A stretch of 64,000 nt of DNA. It comes from Ziziphus jujuba (lineage: Eukaryota; Streptophyta; Magnoliopsida; Rosales; Rhamnaceae). The notes beneath the pieces were generated by a model. It saw only the letters and a program-made list of their open reading frames with translations. It made no database searches and was not told where the DNA came from. Location: contig NC_083387.1 in assembly GCF_031755915.1 (NCBI RefSeq), forward strand, positions 18,807,001 through 18,871,000. Direction: 5' to 3'. Position 1 is the first letter of the stretch. Every line of letters starts with the position of its first letter. The translations under genes and the position numbers were made by a program. This document shows, in pieces, positions 48,484-59,193 of this stretch.

Positions 48484-48563
48484 TAGCCTTCTGGCAAGTA
48501 TTGCAGCCTTCGGGCAAATATGATGGTCTTCAGACAAGTGTGGTAACTATCGGGCAAGTTGTA
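48484..48563. repeat. 20-bp minisatellite, four units
   Basis: Units such as TAGCCTTCTGGCAAGTATTG and CAGCCTTCGGGCAAATATGA follow each other at a 20-bp period. This is the reverse complement of the roughly 20-unit array at 22110-22505. Confidence 0.82.
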
Positions 48564-48975
48564 ATACTATTATTATTAATATTACTTTTATTATTGTTGT
48601 TTTATCACCCCTTTTATCTATATTTACTCATTTGATATGTTCATAAAACGATATAAAAATGCAGTACTGTACTAAGTAGATGGTGTGGGTGAATATAAAT
48701 ATTTAAATATATTCTTTGTTTATTAAATTATTTTTAGTATATAAATTTTTGTACTTTGTTATTGAAGTGTTGCTTATTGTAGAAAATCTTGTAGTAAGGG
48801 GGAGAAATAAGATGGTATGATATTGAAATATGTTTTCCGTACAGAGAATTTATTGGACATGCTAAACTCTTAGAGGAGATATTGTCGAATTTTTCATAGG
48901 ACGGTCTCATAGGGTTTTTTCTAGGATCAGGATTTATCAAGGATTTCGATAAAAGATCCTAAATGGTTCCTGACA

Positions 48976-50275
48976 AAAATACATTTAAAAAAGCTTTGTA
49001 AATTTAGAATTTTGCACATTACTAAGCTCCATGTTGAAATATATACATTTTAATGTCAATAACGTGATTTACGTTTGAGATGATCATTAAATTTTCCATC
49101 AGTTAAGACTTAAATGTCAAACATAGTATAATTTGAAACTAATTATAATTCAAGAGTCTAAATCTCAACATTTGAAAGTTGAAACTCCAAATGGCAAAAT
49201 GGCGAAAATCGAAGATATTAAAATATGAAAGAAACCTTTATCTATCTATTTATTTGTATGTTTCAATGAAATTGATAACAAGAACATTGCCAAAGCAGAT
49301 TACGATTAAGAATGAAAATTTAACCGCACTCTAATTTAGATATTCACTCAAGATATTAAAGAGGTGGGATCTGAACAAAATTTGAAGACGTTAATTCATT
49401 AAATTAAGACATGAAGATCAATTCAAGGGATAGAAAGCTTGCTTTAAGGATTGGAGGATTCCCAAGTTAACAATCAATTAAAAGGTCTTATTAAGTAACG
49501 CGTTCTTTTTTAGTTTTCTGTTTTTTCGACTTAACTTTTGTAGTATGCGTACGTCAAGCTTTAGCTAGTGTTAATTTGATCCGTCACACATATTTACTAA
49601 CTAGAAACTTAAACCCACAAAAAAAAAAAAAAAAAAACATTTCAAACTATGTTATATATATATATATATTATTTCCACTAAATTTATAAATTCTAAGTAA
49701 AATGAACGAAAGTACATACAAATTATACTCGATTTATAGAAAACCAAAAGCAAAAAAATAAAAGATTAAAAAAACCAACACATTACCGAACAACTGTATT
49801 TTAGGTGTTTTTTTCTTCTTCTTTTTTTCTTTTTTTTTTTTTTTGAAAAAAAAAATACTATCGATGTCATTTGGTTTTTCATTTTTTGTGTATATTTTGC
49901 TTTTCAAATGTTTGTAATTGTTAGTTAAAGACTTTCCAATATCTCAATAAAGTAACGACAAACTAATTCGGTTTCAATTTGATGTTTAAATTTATAATTA
50001 TTTGAGATGTATCTCAAACTCAATCTAACAATAATATTAGTAAACATTTACAGTAAGCAAATCATATACAAATCAATATGGAAAACAGCACCGCACCAAC
50101 TATGATCAAATCAAGAGCAGTTTTTATTGACTTACTCTTTCATTTAAGGGAACCAGAAATCAGCAGGATCTAGTTTAGTATGTAAAACTATTTGGATCTA
50201 GAAGGTGGTTAATATTTCAAGACTAAGCCTGCTAACAATGAAAATCTTTCTCGATTTCTGGAAAATGCTTCTCAA
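48976..50275. other. AT-rich interval, nothing recognised
   Basis: Contains an A tract (49619-49638), a short AT run (49656-49670) and a T-rich tract (49808-49845). No gene or repeat ends identified. Confidence 0.45.
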
Positions 50276-51643
50276 CTTGCACCTAGGGCTGGGTAAACCC
50301 CGACTCGGACCGACCAACCCGCCTGAACCGAACTATTTGGGTCGGTTTGGGTTGGTTTTTAACTGTTAAGCGGGTCGGTTCGGTTACATATGGATTGAAC
50401 CCGTAGTTTTCGGTTCGGGTTACGGGTGGGTAGAAAATTTACCCAACCCAAACCGAACCGACCCATACGTCTCTCGCCTCTCGTGACCTCGTCTCTTTCA
50501 TTTCCACCTCTCCAGCCTCCAGGAATTTGCTTGAAAATTAAAAAAGAAAACCAGTCGAAATCTCTTGCTCTCATCAGCTCTCATCATGGAAATCTAACAA
50601 TTCTTTATGATTGTTCTTCATCAGGAAGATTCACTTTCTGTCCTGTTAAATTCCACAAAAGATCGGGAAGTTTTGCAGCTGTAAGTGCTAGCCGAAAGAA
50701 TCTATTGAGGGAACAGAATAATCAAACTGGGTCATCATGCAGTAAAATTATAGTTGGGGTTTCTCAAAGCTACAATTCGTCCGAAATCAAAGAGGCTCAC
50801 AGAGAAGGATTTGAAGTGAAATATGAGGTGGATAATGAATATTGTAATGGTTGTACAGGATCTGGCGGAGTTTGTGGTTATGAGTCAATGAAACCAACTT
50901 GCTACTGTGAAAATCAAAGTTTTGGCAATGGGACCTGTATTACTTCCGTACAACCACCAGCACAGGCACCAGCACTAGCAATGAACACCCTACACCATGG
51001 ACCTTTCGAAGTTAAAGCAGGTAGGTGTCGAAACTTTGACAAATTTACTGGAGCCCCATTACTATTGGGTTTGAATATTTGGTATTCATTTTCAACATGG
51101 CTGAAGTCAGGGGCCCACAAGATAAAGCAAAAAGCATCTTAAGAAATTGTTTTTCCATATCTTTTATAAGTTTTTTAAAACACATCACAGCACCTTCTTT
51201 TTTTTTTTTCTTTTTTTCTTTTTTTTAATTGGTTTTTCTTGTTTGCGGTTTTGAAAATTGTTCAAACTTTGTTTGACAAATGGCATCTGAATTGTGATAG
51301 GGTTAAAATAATCCCGAAGCCGCGTTTGAAAACAATTGCAAATTGGATTAAAAAATTCAGAATCCTAAAATTGGGCTGAAAGTGAAGCTCATCATAAGGC
51401 CCAAACCGACCTAAACCAAAAATAAAAAAATTTGGGCCGAAGCCCATCAGAAAGCCCAACCCGGCCCAACCCGTGAACCCAACCCAAACCGAAAAATATT
51501 CATTCGGTTCGGTTCGGTTTGGGTTGAATGTAACGGTCGGTTCGGTTCGGTTTAGTACCCAACCCAAACCGAACCGGTCGGTTCGGTTTAAAAAAGTTCA
51601 CAAAACCGAACCGAACCGAACCGAGCCCACCCCTACTTGCACC
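50276..51643. mobile_element. hAT-type DNA transposon carrying a host gene fragment (8-bp target duplication)
   Basis: The perfect 8-bp direct repeat CTTGCACC (50276-50283 and 51636-51643) flanks a 1352-bp element. Its ends are TAGGGCTGGG on the left and, on the other strand, TAGGGGTGGG on the right: short imperfect terminal inverted repeats of the hAT type. Both subterminal regions (about 50290-50465 and 51470-51625) are packed with GGTTCGG/CCGAACC motifs, inverted relative to each other, so the arms could pair over about 150 bp. The middle (about 50560-51140) is unlike transposon sequence and holds a receptor-kinase ectodomain fragment. No transposase, so it is non-autonomous. Confidence 0.9.
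50426..51142 (+). CDS. Chimeric ORF in the hAT: transposon-derived N-terminus plus LRK10L/WAK-type cysteine-rich ectodomain fragment
   Basis: 238 codons, uninterrupted. Residues 1-30 come from the hAT subterminal repeats (GRKFTQPKPNRPIRL). Residues about 55-170 resemble the C-terminal wall-associated-kinase (WAK_assoc) part of the extracellular region of LRK10-like receptor kinases: LTILYDCSSSGRFTFC, then SSCSKIIVGVSQ, REGFEVKYEV, and the cysteine cluster CNGCTGSGGVCGY followed by CYC (residues 140-161). In intact genes this domain faces the cell wall and is followed by a transmembrane helix and a kinase. Here there is no signal peptide, clear membrane helix or kinase. The tail (about 175-238) is not recognised and may include intron. 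It may be transcribed, but I would not assume a functional protein. Confidence 0.6.
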   Translation: MGRKFTQPKPNRPIRLSPLVTSSLSFPPLQPPGICLKIKKENQSKSLALISSHHGNLTILYDCSSSGRFTFCPVKFHKRSGSFAAVSASRKNLLREQNNQTGSSCSKIIVGVSQSYNSSEIKEAHREGFEVKYEVDNEYCNGCTGSGGVCGYESMKPTCYCENQSFGNGTCITSVQPPAQAPALAMNTLHHGPFEVKAGRCRNFDKFTGAPLLLGLNIWYSFSTWLKSGAHKIKQKAS

Positions 51644-52165
51644 CTCTCTATTTCTTAAGCCTGTCATGTCATGTACTAAAAAAATCCGAAAGGTTCATGG
51701 TAAGTCATTTTTTTCTTTTTTTTCTTTTATCATTACAGCAATTTATAATTTAAATTAGACGAGGATTGTTTTGAACTTATGAATTCATGAATATAAATGT
51801 AAGGCGCATACCAAATTAAATCAATCTCACTTAATAAAATTTAATTGGTTGATTTAACATTAAAAATCCTTTTTATATTAACTACAATAAAACAATTATT
51901 TAATGGCAATGTTTCTGGTGATAGTGCTTTTTGACATTCACATCATGTAAACCTAATCGCTTTACACTCAAAAGGTTCTTTATTAAGTTTTAGGTTTAAA
52001 TTTTTAAATTATTAATGACCTATATGGTTTATATGATGTTGCTTTGTCCATATATAGAGTTTTAGTAGTACAATAGGTACATTTACTTAATGTAATTTTA
52101 AATTTTATGCTCTTAAAGGGACCTAGGAGCTCATAGAAAAAGTAAAATCAATATGTGAGGTTGGT

Positions 52166-52208
<43 letters not shown>

Positions 52209-53435
52209 GAGGAAGACTTTCATAAGATTAAACCAATAATTTTAGGATTAGAGCCTCCTTTTATGAGCTTTGTGCCTAATGCATTTTCAACATTTTCCTC
52301 TTGAAGCAATGTTGAAACTAATCAAGAACCAAACTCATCAAGTCGATCTAATATTATCATAACTCTGTATCTATATGTAGAAACATGTGAAACAAAAGTA
52401 ATATACGAGGCAGATACTACCGTAGAGGATACAACCCTTCCCATATAATATGTATATGAATTTCAGGTTCTAATGTTTCAAACTCTCCAACCTTAATAAT
52501 TAGGTGTGTAGTCCAGCAAGTGTGAATAAAAATTATTTTGTGCACTAGGCAATAACAATTATATTTTCAACTAATGACTTAGACGGGTAGCCCTGCATTG
52601 GAAGTTATGACTCCCTTTTCTAGGGCTTTATTTAATTATTTATTTTCTTCCCTGGACATACGTTTATTTTGATTCTTCATTCTTACTACCTACTAATCAT
52701 CATCAAATGTTTCAAGCCTAGTTAGAACCAAGTTCTACTTATTGATAGAGGAAGAACAAAAAAATATTGAACAATTAATTGACTAATTATTAAACTAATG
52801 ATGTCAACCAAAAACGACAACCATAACAAATACAACATCTACATTAACTATATATACCATGTTTTAATACGATAATCATGATAATATAAAAATTAAATAA
52901 AGAAATAAATAAAGTTTGGAATATAGGTGAAGCAACAAGGTTGGTAGCTAATTCGATCCGTTCACATGAATTAGATTTCTAATTTACCCGAGTGTTTTTA
53001 ATTAGTAGATATAATAATAAATAGGAAAACAGCATCACAAAAAATTTAGAAAAAGGAAAGAAAGAAAGAAACAAAATAATGAAAGGAAAAGTTATTCCTT
53101 CACTAATGTTGTTGAAATATTGATTAATCTCATACGAAATGAAAAGAAGAAAGGAACATTTATACATTAATCTGGACTTACAGAAGTTGATGATTTTCCG
53201 ATCCCTTGCTCCTAGTGAAAGATTAATCAGGCAACTTTTTCTCATACAAGAAAATTCCTATATATATCTGCACAGCAAAACTTCATGAGCCTGATGACCA
53301 TGATCCTCAATCATCTACTTCTTCCTCTCTCCAAATTCAGAAAGAAAATCAAATTCCCAGAAACCGAACATAAAACGTTTCTCATGATTTTCAGTTATAT
53401 CATCAAATCAATTAAAAGAAGTTGTAAATTAAATA
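51644..53435. other. Intergenic region downstream of the AHL gene
   Basis: AT-rich. I see no gene or LTR ends. It contains the compound microsatellite listed separately. The AHL 3' untranslated region should lie just below 53436, but I cannot place a polyadenylation site with confidence. Confidence 0.5.
52166..52209. repeat. (TA)n(GA)n compound microsatellite
   Basis: About 12 TA units run directly into about 10 GA units. Confidence 0.95.
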
Positions 53436-54302
53436 CTAAAATTGAGGCCTGGATGCACCATTCCAATTATTACCAAAAGCATCGCCAGGGAATGTATAAT
53501 TAGAACTCCCCATGCTTACTCCCAAATTGTAAAAAGGAACAGCTCCACCGCCACTGCCGCTGCCTCCCCCGCTGCCGCTTCCGCCATCACCTAACTGGCC
53601 TCCCCCGCCTGTTACTCCTGAAGATTGTGATGTTGCCGGCTGTACTGCTGCCGGAGAATCCTCCTGATCCTCCAGTGGCAAGCGATCATAAACAGCATTA
53701 GTAAACGAAGCCGCCATCAATATCACCGGCCCAGAAGCCGTCAACGGCCCGACCACAATCCCTCCCACAACTTGGCCCTGTCCACCTGCCAAGTATATAG
53801 TCAAGCCGCCGGCTCCGGGTGGCGCTGGCGGTGGCAGAGAGGTTCCGGTCAAGGAAAGAATCTCGAACCGGCCATGTAGGGTTATAACACTCCCCGATGG
53901 CGCTGCCGGCTGCCTCAAGGTGACGTTGGTGACGGCTCCACTTCCGCTGAGGATGCAAACTCCGGTGCCTCGCCTCCTTGCATAGTTGGACACCGACTCA
54001 ACGATGTCGGAGCCGGCAGAGATTTCCAGCACATGGGATTTAAGTGCATTAGGGCTGTCACGGGTTACGAATATCGGCGGCTTTGGCTTGTTCTTGGAGC
54101 CGGGAGGACGTCCGCGGGGCCGACGGCCGGAAGATCCTCCACCTGTGCTTTTAGTAGGTGTATCTGCATCAGTTCCTTCATCGTTGTCTGGGGAGTTCGG
54201 TGAGGCAAGATGTAGCTGTGAGGATCTTTGGAGCTGGAGGTCTGGTCCGAGAAGCTGGTGAACATAGCGAGGAGCTTGACCTGCAGGTTCCAAGCCGGAC
54301 AT
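53436..54302 (-). CDS. AT-hook motif nuclear-localized (AHL) protein, single AT-hook plus PPC/DUF296
   Basis: 288 residues, no intron, stop TAG at 53436-53438. It binds the minor groove of AT-rich DNA in the nucleus. AHLs act in multimers with each other and other nuclear proteins to regulate growth, flowering and hormone genes. Residues 60-72 are the AT-hook with R-G-R-P core ([13 protein letters not shown]). Residues about 85-212 form the PPC domain, with [24 protein letters not shown] (144-153, the conserved GRFEIL patch needed for partner binding) and [20 protein letters not shown]. The C-terminus is glycine/serine-rich, with tandem GSGSGGG (about 231-253). Length, single hook and absence of introns fit the type-I clade-A AHLs. 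The start at 54302 (CAAATGTCC, MSGLEP) fits the family. The exact ortholog is not clear. Intact and the only convincing host gene here. Confidence 0.95.
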   Translation of the reverse strand: MSGLEPAGQAPRYVHQLLGPDLQLQRSSQLHLASPNSPDNDEGTDADTPTKSTGGGSSGRRPRGRPPGSKNKPKPPIFVTRDSPNALKSHVLEISAGSDIVESVSNYARRRGTGVCILSGSGAVTNVTLRQPAAPSGSVITLHGRFEILSLTGTSLPPPAPPGAGGLTIYLAGGQGQVVGGIVVGPLTASGPVILMAASFTNAVYDRLPLEDQEDSPAAVQPATSQSSGVTGGGGQLGDGGSGSGGGSGSGGGAVPFYNLGVSMGSSNYTFPGDAFGNNWNGASRPQF

Positions 54303-54471
54303 TTGCCTGATCTATCTCTTTTTCTGCTTTGTGGTTTTTTTCCAAAGACAGAAAAGGAAAAAAAAAAAAAAATTGTAATGGAAAAATTGTCCAAAAGAGA
54401 ATGAAATTGATGATCCAAACTTTTCCTAACCAGTACCTATAGCTACCATATGGAATTTCTTCTTACTTTGC

Positions 54472-54481
54472 CTATATATAA
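54472..54481 (-). promoter_or_regulatory. Candidate TATA box of the AHL gene
   Basis: The minus strand reads TTATATATAG about 170 bp upstream of the ATG, a good TATA consensus. It would leave a 5' untranslated leader of about 130-140 bp, which contains the A tract at plus 54357-54373. Inferred from position and sequence only. Confidence 0.5.
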
Positions 54482-54778
54482 CGGGGAAACGAAAATACAA
54501 AATCTAAGATATATCTAGTAAGTTGGACAAAAAAATTTCTTAATATAAATTTAAAACAATGTCTTTGATTTGTAATATATACTTTCTCTGCAATGTTTTT
54601 TTTTGTTTTTTGATAAAAATTAAGCAAAATCAAGAAACAAAACTAGAGTTGGAAATAGAACCAAGTTGGGGAGTTGACTGTTGTGCATTAAGAAAGGTTA
54701 ATTAAATTACTAAATTGCCTGACTAAGAGTTTCTCTGCATTCAGTGCTCTCCAATAAGTTCCAAATGTTTGCAAGAAG

Positions 54779-54812
54779 GAAGAGAGAGCGAGAGAGAGAG
54801 AGAGAGAGAGAG
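54779..54812. repeat. (GA)n microsatellite upstream of AHL
   Basis: About 16 GA units with one GC interruption, about 480 bp upstream of the AHL start. On the gene's strand it is a CT tract. GA/CT runs upstream of plant genes can bind BPC/GAGA-binding proteins, so a regulatory role is possible but not shown. Confidence 0.9.
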
Positions 54813-54819
54813 GTTGAAA

Positions 54820-56786
54820 AGTTGTGAAAAACAAAGGATAAACACCAAACAGGATTATATGACATTTTTTTATTATAAAGTTGTGCTATTTGCTTTTTCT
54901 TCTTTTCTCTCTTTCTTCTTTTTATTTTTTATTTTTTTTGACCCTCAAGACCTATGGGAGGTGTGAATGTCTCCAAAGCAAGGTTTGAATGTGATGCATT
55001 AAAAGCTATGAAATTACTCAGAAATTTAATCTTAGAAAGCTGTGGCAGAGAGAGATATCGCTTGAATAAAAAATTTCAAAATGAACATGCTTTGGTGACA
55101 AGGTAGGCATGAGTTTTTATGCTTTTGGGCATATCCATTATGCAAGTCCTCAAAATCGAGTATTAAAAAATTACTTTGGTTTTTCATTAATTATCTGTTA
55201 TAAGTTTGTTATATACTCTAAACTTTTTTTGGTAAATATTATATACTATAAAGTGGGTTTCCAATTTTCCGTCCATTTTTAATATTAATTTGAATGGTGT
55301 ATTTTGAAAGAAAAAAATATCATTTATTACAATCTATATTATCGAATCGTTATATATATTTTAATAATTTAAGTTGTTTATAGAAAAATATACTTTTTCA
55401 TAATAAGTTCTTAGCTTAAAAAATGATGAAATGTAGCAATTTTCTTTTTAAAGTGCGAGCATTAATAATAATTTTTGATAAACTTTTCTTTTTTTTTTTT
55501 TTTTTTTTTCGCTTCTAAAGAATTTTTCCTAAACTTACTAAAATGTAAATTATTAATTATAATAGCACGTGAGAGGTGTGGAAACACGTGATATGTGTCG
55601 GCTCATTGGAACTTGGCCAAATTCATCAATTCAAGGACCAAACCGCCCATTATTTTAGTGGCAATGAAGCTCTAACACAGCCTTCTCATGCTTTTCAAAG
55701 ACTTACCGGCCTATTAATAGTCAGCTCAAATTTTTTTTTTCTTTTTTTAATACGCTTACAATAATTGTTACTTCAGGAGAGAGAACGTGTCTTTAACCCA
55801 CTAATTTATAGCATTGATATGAGGAGTTTAACTCTAGGACAATCTCATAACTATTTTCAACTCAAATTGAAAGGTAATTTCTCCCCATTTTATGGCTTCA
55901 ACCGTCCCATAACAGATTTTTGCAGTTATTCACGATGGTTAAATGAAGCCGGCTATTCTTAGGAAATGCGGTGTCATAGAAAATAGCCCCTTTCTAAAAT
56001 TTATTAATATTTTTCTTACAAACAATTATTATTAAACATATATATATATATAATTTTTTATCTTTTATTTTTCTAAAATATGCTTATCTTCAAGCTTGTG
56101 TACCCATTTATTGTCGAACAACCTCGTATACCCATTCACATAAATCACTATTTATTTTGCTTTTGGGCTCTCTAAAATACCACCAGTTTAAATTAAAAAG
56201 CAAAATGTGCATTTTGACTTCCATTTTCGAGCTTTAATAACCCAAAAATAAAAAATAAAAAATAAAAATCAAATCCAAGACCCATTTTTGTTTTGACCTC
56301 CATTTTCAGTTTCCTCTGTTTAAACAATGCTGAATCTGCATATAACAGTGTTTTAAGCAGGTTATAGATGTTTAATACTTTCAATATGCTTTAAATAGAG
56401 AAAATATAGAAAAATTAGAAAATCAAATTTAAATCCAAGTTGTCTGAAAACTAAAGACAACTTAAATCCTTAATAGAAGTTAGGATATCAACTATTAGAA
56501 GTCAACATACAAGTAAATGCTATGTAGGAAATATATCTTGACTTATAAGGTCGATAATCTAGACCTTAACTAGGAAAATTTAAAAAAATTAAAATAATAA
56601 TAATAATAATAAAAAAACACTTTTATAACAAGTAAAAACAATGTTTTTTCAAAAATATCCTAACAGGGTAGGGCAAGTAGGGTGCCCAATCCTAGTCGGA
56701 AATTTTGTTTTTGAAAAAATGACCAATTTATTATCCCCATTAATAACAAAGTTACAAACACAAAACTATTTGATAAATACAAATTT
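54820..56786. other. AT-rich interval, nothing recognised
   Basis: Contains T tracts (54923-54940, 55488-55510, 55731-55748) and short AT runs. The frames at 55576-55764 and 55765-55962 have no recognisable domain. No LTR ends noticed. Confidence 0.45.
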
Positions 56787-57298
56787 TGATGACTAGTGTG
56801 GGCAAATGCAAAAGGTATTTGCATGCTATTTGGTAACCAATCCTACATTATTCAAATGTGGAACAGGAGATATTCAAATGTAATGATAGTTACTCTCATA
56901 ATGCTGAAATCTTTTTAGAACAGTTGATTTCACGGTTCAAAAAAACTTCGAAGTTAAGCATGATCAGGGGAGAGTAATATAAGGATAGGTGGCTTCCTGG
57001 GAAGCTCTAAATAAAAAACTTCATATTGAGTGCATGCAGTGACTAAATTAGAGACTATATCGATAGAGAGTGATAGGTTTGCTAGTATATGGTAGAGTAT
57101 GATAGGTTTGCTAGTATAGGGGATGTTACAAATTGTATTAAAGCTTGTACCCGATCGAAAATGTAGTTCCATCGATGACGTTGGGCCTCAAGAGGGTGAA
57201 TTGTGATGTCTAGTGTGGGCGGGTGTAAGAGGCACTAGCAGGCCACTTAGTGTCCAATCCCACATTGCCTAAGTGTGGAACAAAGTATGGTTCCACAC
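56787..57298 (+). mobile_element. TRIM-like unit, second family, plus orientation (LTR - internal - partial LTR)
   Basis: LTR 56787-57130 (starts TGATGACTAGTG, ends GGGATGTTACA). Internal 57131-57201 begins AATTGTATTAAAGCTTGT, a degenerate PBS, and ends GGGCCTCAAGAGGGTGAAT. The second LTR starts TGTGATGTCTAGTGTGGG at 57202 and is cut after about 97 bp, where the sequence turns into the inverted array. A short tandem duplication of GTTTGCTAGTATA with its flank lies at 57075-57115. Confidence 0.72.
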
Positions 57299-58300
57299 CT
57301 AGACGATGTGGGATTGGACACCGAGTAACCTACTAGTGTCTCTTCTATCCATCCACAGTTATTATCACAATGCATCCCCTTGGGGTCCAGCATCCTGGCT
57401 AGTTGGCACACTTTCACTCAATTTTTTTGTTCAAATTTTCTTAAGAAATCTCCTATCCTTGGACTACTTTTGCATGAGCATGCTCAGCTTCTTAACTTCA
57501 GGCTTCGAAACAATCTTTGGACTACTCTCAACTAAGCACACATAACTTTTTAACTTTGAAGTCATTTTGCACCATAGAGCCAACTGCCCTAAAAAAACCT
57601 CAGTCTTATGAGAGTAACTATCATTACATTTGAACCATCTCATCCTCCACACATGGACGATGTAGGATTAGACACCAAGTAGCTTGCCAGTCGCTCTTGT
57701 ATCCATCAAAACTAGTTGTCACAATCCACCTACCATAGGATCTAGTGTTCTTGCCGGCACACTTTTGATCAGTTACATGCTTTGATACCATTGTAACACC
57801 CCTCATTGTTATGAGAGTGACAATCATTACATTAAGACCATCTCTTGTTCTTCACACAGGCAATGTAGGATTGGACACAAAGTAGCCTGCTAGTGTCTCT
57901 TGCATCCACCAACACTGGTTGTCACAATCCATCCACTTTGGAGGCCAACGTCCTCACTGGCACACTTCCGATTAGGTGCAGGCTCTGGTAACATTTATAA
58001 CACTCTGCCTCCGTTTGCAAACCTATCACTTACTATCGATATTGTCCTCAACTTAGCTACGGGATTAGGTATGGGTTTCTTGTTTAGAGCTTCAAGAGGT
58101 CACCCATTCTTATACTACTCTTGCCTGAATACCTTTAAAGTTTTTTTAACTTTAAAAACAACTGTTCTGAACAGGCCTAGATGTTATGAGAGTGACTATC
58201 ATTACATCTAAAGCATCCCTATTCCACACCCGAGCGATGTTGATTTGTACATCAGATAGCTTAACAATGCCTCTCACACACACCCACATTGGTCTTCAAA
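57299..58300 (-). mobile_element. TRIM-like array, second family, minus orientation, about four LTRs
   Basis: LTR pieces on the minus strand: about 57299-57369, about 57410-57723, 57792-57926 and about 57996-58300. They are separated by internals of about 65-70 bp (57724-57791, 57927-57995, and the start of another at 57370). The internals carry the rc PBS (GCTTTGATACCA at 57779-57790; GGCTCTGGTAACA at 57981). LTR lengths are uneven because of internal deletions (57792-57926 is only 135 bp). The first LTR meets the plus-oriented unit head to head at 57298, forming a short hairpin around TGTGGAAC / GTTCCACA. The right end is uncertain. A plus-oriented LTR tail (AGTATAGGTGGGGTATTACA, 58355-58374) follows. 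Confidence 0.65.
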
Positions 58301-58379
58301 CCGAATACAATGGCTAAATTTGGGACAACATTGGAAAAAAGTGACATGTCCACCAGTATAGGTGGGGTATTACATAAAT

Positions 58380-59193
58380 GTCCAATTTAATCTCCATTAA
58401 TTATTCAATTACCAAGAACCATACAATTTTAATGGAAGTATTCACATATACAAATACCATTTTTGTTAACCTTTCATTTTATTCTCTTTTGCAAGTTCAT
58501 CTCCATCTTTCTCGCCATTTCTCTGCATCCTCTGTAAAAACTGAAAGTTAATCCAAAAGTCTAGAAACAAAAGAAAATTGCCATTGGATCATGTAAATGA
58601 GGTTTGGAAAATGTTATGAGGCTCATTTTAATTGTCAAATGAAAAATGAAAAAAAAAAAGAAAAAAAAAGGGGGAAAAAATAAAAAAATCATAAGGTTAT
58701 CATCTCACCTTAATTTATATTCATCAATATTTTCTACAATAAAAGCTCATTTGCAATGTTATGTAATGTTGTTATTCCTTTTTCTATAGTTCCTTGAGTT
58801 TATGTTGTATATAATGATGATTCGAAGTGATATGGCAAGAGCACACTTGTATGTGTGAGAGAAGCTTTTTGTATGTGCAAGAAAAGCTCTCTTATATGTA
58901 CAAGAGTTGTTTTATATATGCAAGAGCTCTATTGTTTTTGCAAGAGCACTTTTATTTGTAAAAAGGCTATCTTGTATATGCAAGAAAGAAAATATCTATG
59001 TGAGAGTTTCAAGATTCACTTATAATGAATTGTTTATGCCCAAAGGAGCAACCATGACTTATGAGTTGTTCACTTAAAAGACCCAATTTTCACTTCATCA
59101 TCATCCTTATTTTCATAATGCATGTAATACTCACATTGAGATGCTAGATGTGAAGCTTGAGAGAGTAGGACAGCTAGAAATTTACAATAAATT
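58380..59193. other. Interval with irregular 'TATGTGCAAGA' repeats
   Basis: Between about 58830 and 59010 the phrase TATGTGCAAGAG/TATATGCAAGAG recurs six or more times at irregular 20-30 bp spacing, alternating with GCTCT/AGCTTTT. The left part (58380-58800) is AT-rich with A tracts at 58647-58690. No gene seen. Confidence 0.6.

Larger units (their letters stand above)
45426..48975 (+). mobile_element. Tekay/Del-type solo LTR G, about 3.55 kb
   Basis: Starts TGTAAAACCTCGACTC and ends GGTTCCTGACA. The internal order matches E4 in inverse orientation and parts of F's LTR: AGACTAGTAGTAC near 45594, a transcription-start-proximal CT tract, an AT-rich stretch with TATATA runs, a block with CACCACTGGTATATCATATGG near 47750, an ATT-rich tract, a 20-bp minisatellite, and the end CTCTTAGAGGAGATATTG near 48868. 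No internal or second LTR is attached. The flanking 5-mers (TATTT, AAAAT) do not match, so the limits rest on sequence comparison only. Confidence 0.7.

Noticed and set aside
48273..48635. 120-codon isoleucine/tyrosine-rich frame
   Set aside because: Translation of the ATT trinucleotide tract.
45421..48980. Target duplication of LTR G
   Set aside because: TATTT and AAAAT do not match; limits rest on alignment only.
53986..54261. 91-codon plus-strand frame
   Set aside because: Antisense shadow of the AHL coding sequence.
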